Position numbers and translations under genes: made by a program
The notes under the pieces: generated by a model
Seen by the model: only the letters and a program-made list of their open reading frames with translations
Databases searched by the model: none
What the model was told of the DNA's origin: nothing
Assembly (NCBI GenBank): GCA_009823395.1
Contig: CM020514.1
Location: forward strand, 13,567,966-13,631,965
Direction: 5' to 3'
DNA: 64,000 nt
Source: Thamnaconus septentrionalis
Taxonomy: Eukaryota; Chordata; Actinopteri; Tetraodontiformes; Monacanthidae
In this document: positions 61,800 through 64,000 of the stretch, one piece after another
How the letters are laid out: every line of letters starts with the position of its first letter
Position numbering within the stretch: the first letter of the stretch is position 1

Positions 61800-62165
61800 T
61801 TCAACACTAGAAATGTGGACTTTGTGACATCACAAAGGGAAGTGCTACCCCTCCAGATTTGGTGACAATAACCCCGGAATGTTTTTTGTAGATGTTGTTA
61901 TAGGAATGCTTTGTCGTGTTATGAAAAGCCACATTTCCTTTACCAATGTTCTCTAACAATAATCGATGGCCGTAGCCTGTTGGTAAATATTTGTGATGTC
62001 ACGAAGGGCACTATTACGTCTCCAAGATGGGTGACAATACACCCAGTCAGGTGTCCCAGCTGGTTTTTATCTTCTACCATGTGGGAAGTACAACAAAGCA
62101 TCAGCTTTACTGTCAAGCTAAACCCAACAGTTTTACAGAAGGCTGTAAACACAGGGCTAAATATA
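61800..62165 (-). repeat. Dispersed repeat copy (TTAGCCCT / TGACATCA family), inverted
   Basis: It has two palindromic cores, CTTTGTGACATCACAAAGG at 61820-61838 and TTTGTGATGTCACGAAGG at 61990-62007. The complement of the TTAGCCCTGTGTTTACAGCC block follows at 62141-62160. GGTGACAATA words recur near 61860 and 62031. It is in the opposite orientation to the copies at 14330 and 15470. Confidence 0.55.
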
Positions 62166-62204
62166 AATATTTTTTATTGGAGAAAATGGGGGGAAAATCA
62201 TTAA

Positions 62205-62470
62205 AGGTCACCTATTATACTAATTTTCGGGCTTTTGTATTTGATGTCTGGCCCCTCCAGAGCAGCAACACACGATTTTCCACGGTGAAAGCTTTTAGAT
62301 TTGCGTATCTCGTGGCTCGTTTCCTCGTATTTACTGCATCCCGCGAAAACGGTCTGTTTCACTTCACTCCACCCCGAGCCTTGCCGGTGTACGCCCCCGC
62401 CCGGCCCACTCTGCTGTGATTGGTCACACTCTTCGTCGCTGCTGAGCCTCACTTCCTCAGTTTGCCGGTG
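62205..62470 (+). mobile_element. MITE fragment, AGGTCACCTATTAT start
   Basis: TTAA (62201-62204) is followed by AGGTCACCTATTATAC and, about 200 bp later, CTCTGCTGTGATTGGTCA (from 62409). This matches a very common fish repeat whose ends read AGGTCCCCTATTAT. The opposite end was not found, so the copy is probably truncated or its right part is diverged. Confidence 0.5.
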
Positions 62471-63094
62471 CGGGAGTGAAGAGTAAACGGCAAACTTTAC
62501 AGGCACGATTTAAACACTTAACGTCGTGAAGGCTTCACCCTTTAGCAGCTGTTTACCGGCTAATCCAGCTTCGTACGGACCCAGCGCGGGCTGAGTTATG
62601 GCCGCAAGGCGGACCGAAGGTCCCTGGACGTTTTTTGTGCCTTCCGTGTCCCCGGAAATATATTTTACTTTGTGTACTGACCGTGTTTTTGTTTTGTATT
62701 TTTGCGAGACATTTTAATAGGGCTTAGAATGATTTCGTTTCATACTGTTGACTTGTATCAAAACACTGTCCTAGCAGAGAAAATATGTACGCTGAAACGA
62801 TCACTTCAGTCATAGAGTCGTTTATTATTAGACAAGAATATCTGCACAACTTAAATCCACACAAAGCAGGAAGAGCTCTATACAACGATGTTAACATGCT
62901 GGCAGCGTGAAAATCGCTATAAGGAGCGAAACTTGCGAGTCAAAATCGCTGCCTCTTCAGTTTCGCTGCCAGCGAACACAACACACATAACAAGCAGAGC
63001 ACGGAGTTAGCGGTGGTGGCTAACAGTTCTTCAACACGATTCAGCGGTTGTACGTTGCAAGTAGTCTTAAAACTAATGTTGCTTGAGGTCAGAG

Positions 63095-63710
63095 TAGGGC
63101 TGTCCCGATACTATATTTTCACTTCCGATAAGATACCAATATTTCAACCTTGAATATCGGCCGATACCGATATCAGCATGCTACAAATGAAACATACTTT
63201 CATTATTTATTCTGAAGTGTGGAGTGTTAAAAAAGGCAGCATCAAGTGATATTACTCAAACAGAGAATAAGAGTCAAAAACAGTTGAATTGGAGACATAC
63301 CACTTATTTTTAACAATTATTAAAAAAAACTCTGGAATAGAAAAAATAAATTAAAAAATGAATCAGGAGGCCGTGAACAATCACCCAAATAACTTATAGT
63401 GCAAACAGTTCAAAACAAATGAACAAGTTTTCTGCTCGTATATTCTGAAAACAACTGAGAGCAGGAACAACAAAACAACAAAACAATGTTGTCAGTTAAC
63501 TGAACTCGTGATGACCCTGACTCCTCCATCTCCACTTTCTGCAGTCCGAGCATGATGTGGAGATTCTTTTTTCGCTGGAGTAGAATGGACTGCTTTCTAT
63601 CGGAGTGTTAATATCGGAGACTTAAGATGACGTCCGATGTGATCCGATATTCCTTTTTTGGCTGATATCGTACCGATATCCGATATCAATATCGGATCGG
63701 GACAGCCCTA
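63095..63710. mobile_element. hAT-type non-autonomous transposon (TAGGGCTGTCCCGAT)
   Basis: The left end TAGGGCTGTCCCGAT is matched by the right end ATCGGGACAGCCCTA, a perfect 15-bp inverted repeat. The flanks are GGTCAGAG (63087-63094) and GGTCACAG (63711-63718), an 8-bp duplication with one change. Subterminal sequence on both sides is rich in GATATCGG and CCGATATC words, which may be transposase-binding repeats. At 616 bp it has no transposase frame. Confidence 0.88.
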
Positions 63711-64000
63711 GGTCACAGTACACTCACAGTCCTCATACATGTTTTCAAATATTGCCATGGCTGACTATTCTCTCGTCGTCCACCGGCCGAGTCGAGCCCA
63801 TCTCCCTCCCGTTGCCGACCGGACCGGTGTTCCATCGCATCCGCATTAGGCGGAACAAACCTCCAACATTTTCACTGTTCGTTCCACTCCGACGGTTGTG
63901 GTCCTTGGTGCTTCAGTAGTCGCTCGGTATTTTTTATTTTATATTTTTTAATTTCCCTGACACCGAAAAAACATTTTCTTGGAGCAGCGCATTGCGACAT

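Overview
This window looks like non-coding DNA from a ray-finned (most likely percomorph teleost) fish genome. The evidence is the very long uninterrupted (GT/CA)n arrays, short non-autonomous DNA transposons with intact target-site duplications (TSDs), a tRNA-headed SINE whose tail ends in (TGAA)n, a LINE 3' end of a type common in fish, and no bacterial-style gene packing. I found no open reading frame that I could defend as a protein-coding gene. The longest frames run through GT/CA arrays (poly Val-Cys or His-Thr), lie inside transposons, or have no recognisable domain. I also saw no convincing tRNA, rRNA, CRISPR array or known microRNA.

The window has two layers. The first is a set of dispersed repeats, several datable from their own edges. 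These are a SINE at 1951-2249 with an 11-bp TSD, a 5'-truncated relative at 15270-15399 with a 15-bp TSD, and a further tail fragment at 17256-17317 with a 9-bp direct repeat. There is a LINE-like 3' end at 10359-10830, and hAT-type elements at 31870-32409 (perfect 8-bp TSD) and 63095-63710 (8-bp TSD, one mismatch). A GGGGTAGATCC-ended element lies at 20375-21057. TTAA-flanked MITEs lie at 38595-38792 and 52532-52831, with a one-ended relative at 62205. A pair of inverted MITE copies sits at 26998-27224 and 59549-59841. A 168-bp tandem unit with telomere-like motifs is at 12627-12993, with a diverged relative at 43617-43728. A scattered family is marked by a TGACATCA-centred palindrome and a TTAGCCCT-type block.

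The second layer is the sequence between the repeats. Many 150-400 bp blocks are AT-rich, free of simple repeats and dense in homeodomain-type cores (TAATTA, ATTAAT) and some POU octamers. They alternate with short GC-rich, pyrimidine-rich or G-rich stretches. This is the texture of a developmental-regulator gene desert or a giant intron rich in conserved non-coding elements. I cannot name the target gene from sequence alone, and conservation is inferred from composition rather than measured. These candidates therefore carry low confidence.

I did not find a previously undescribed enzymatic or defence system. The items most worth a second look are the telomere-motif tandem unit, the TGACATCA palindrome family, the unclassified element at 20375-21057, the perfect hairpins at 18200, 30810 and 4643, and the density of enhancer-like blocks.
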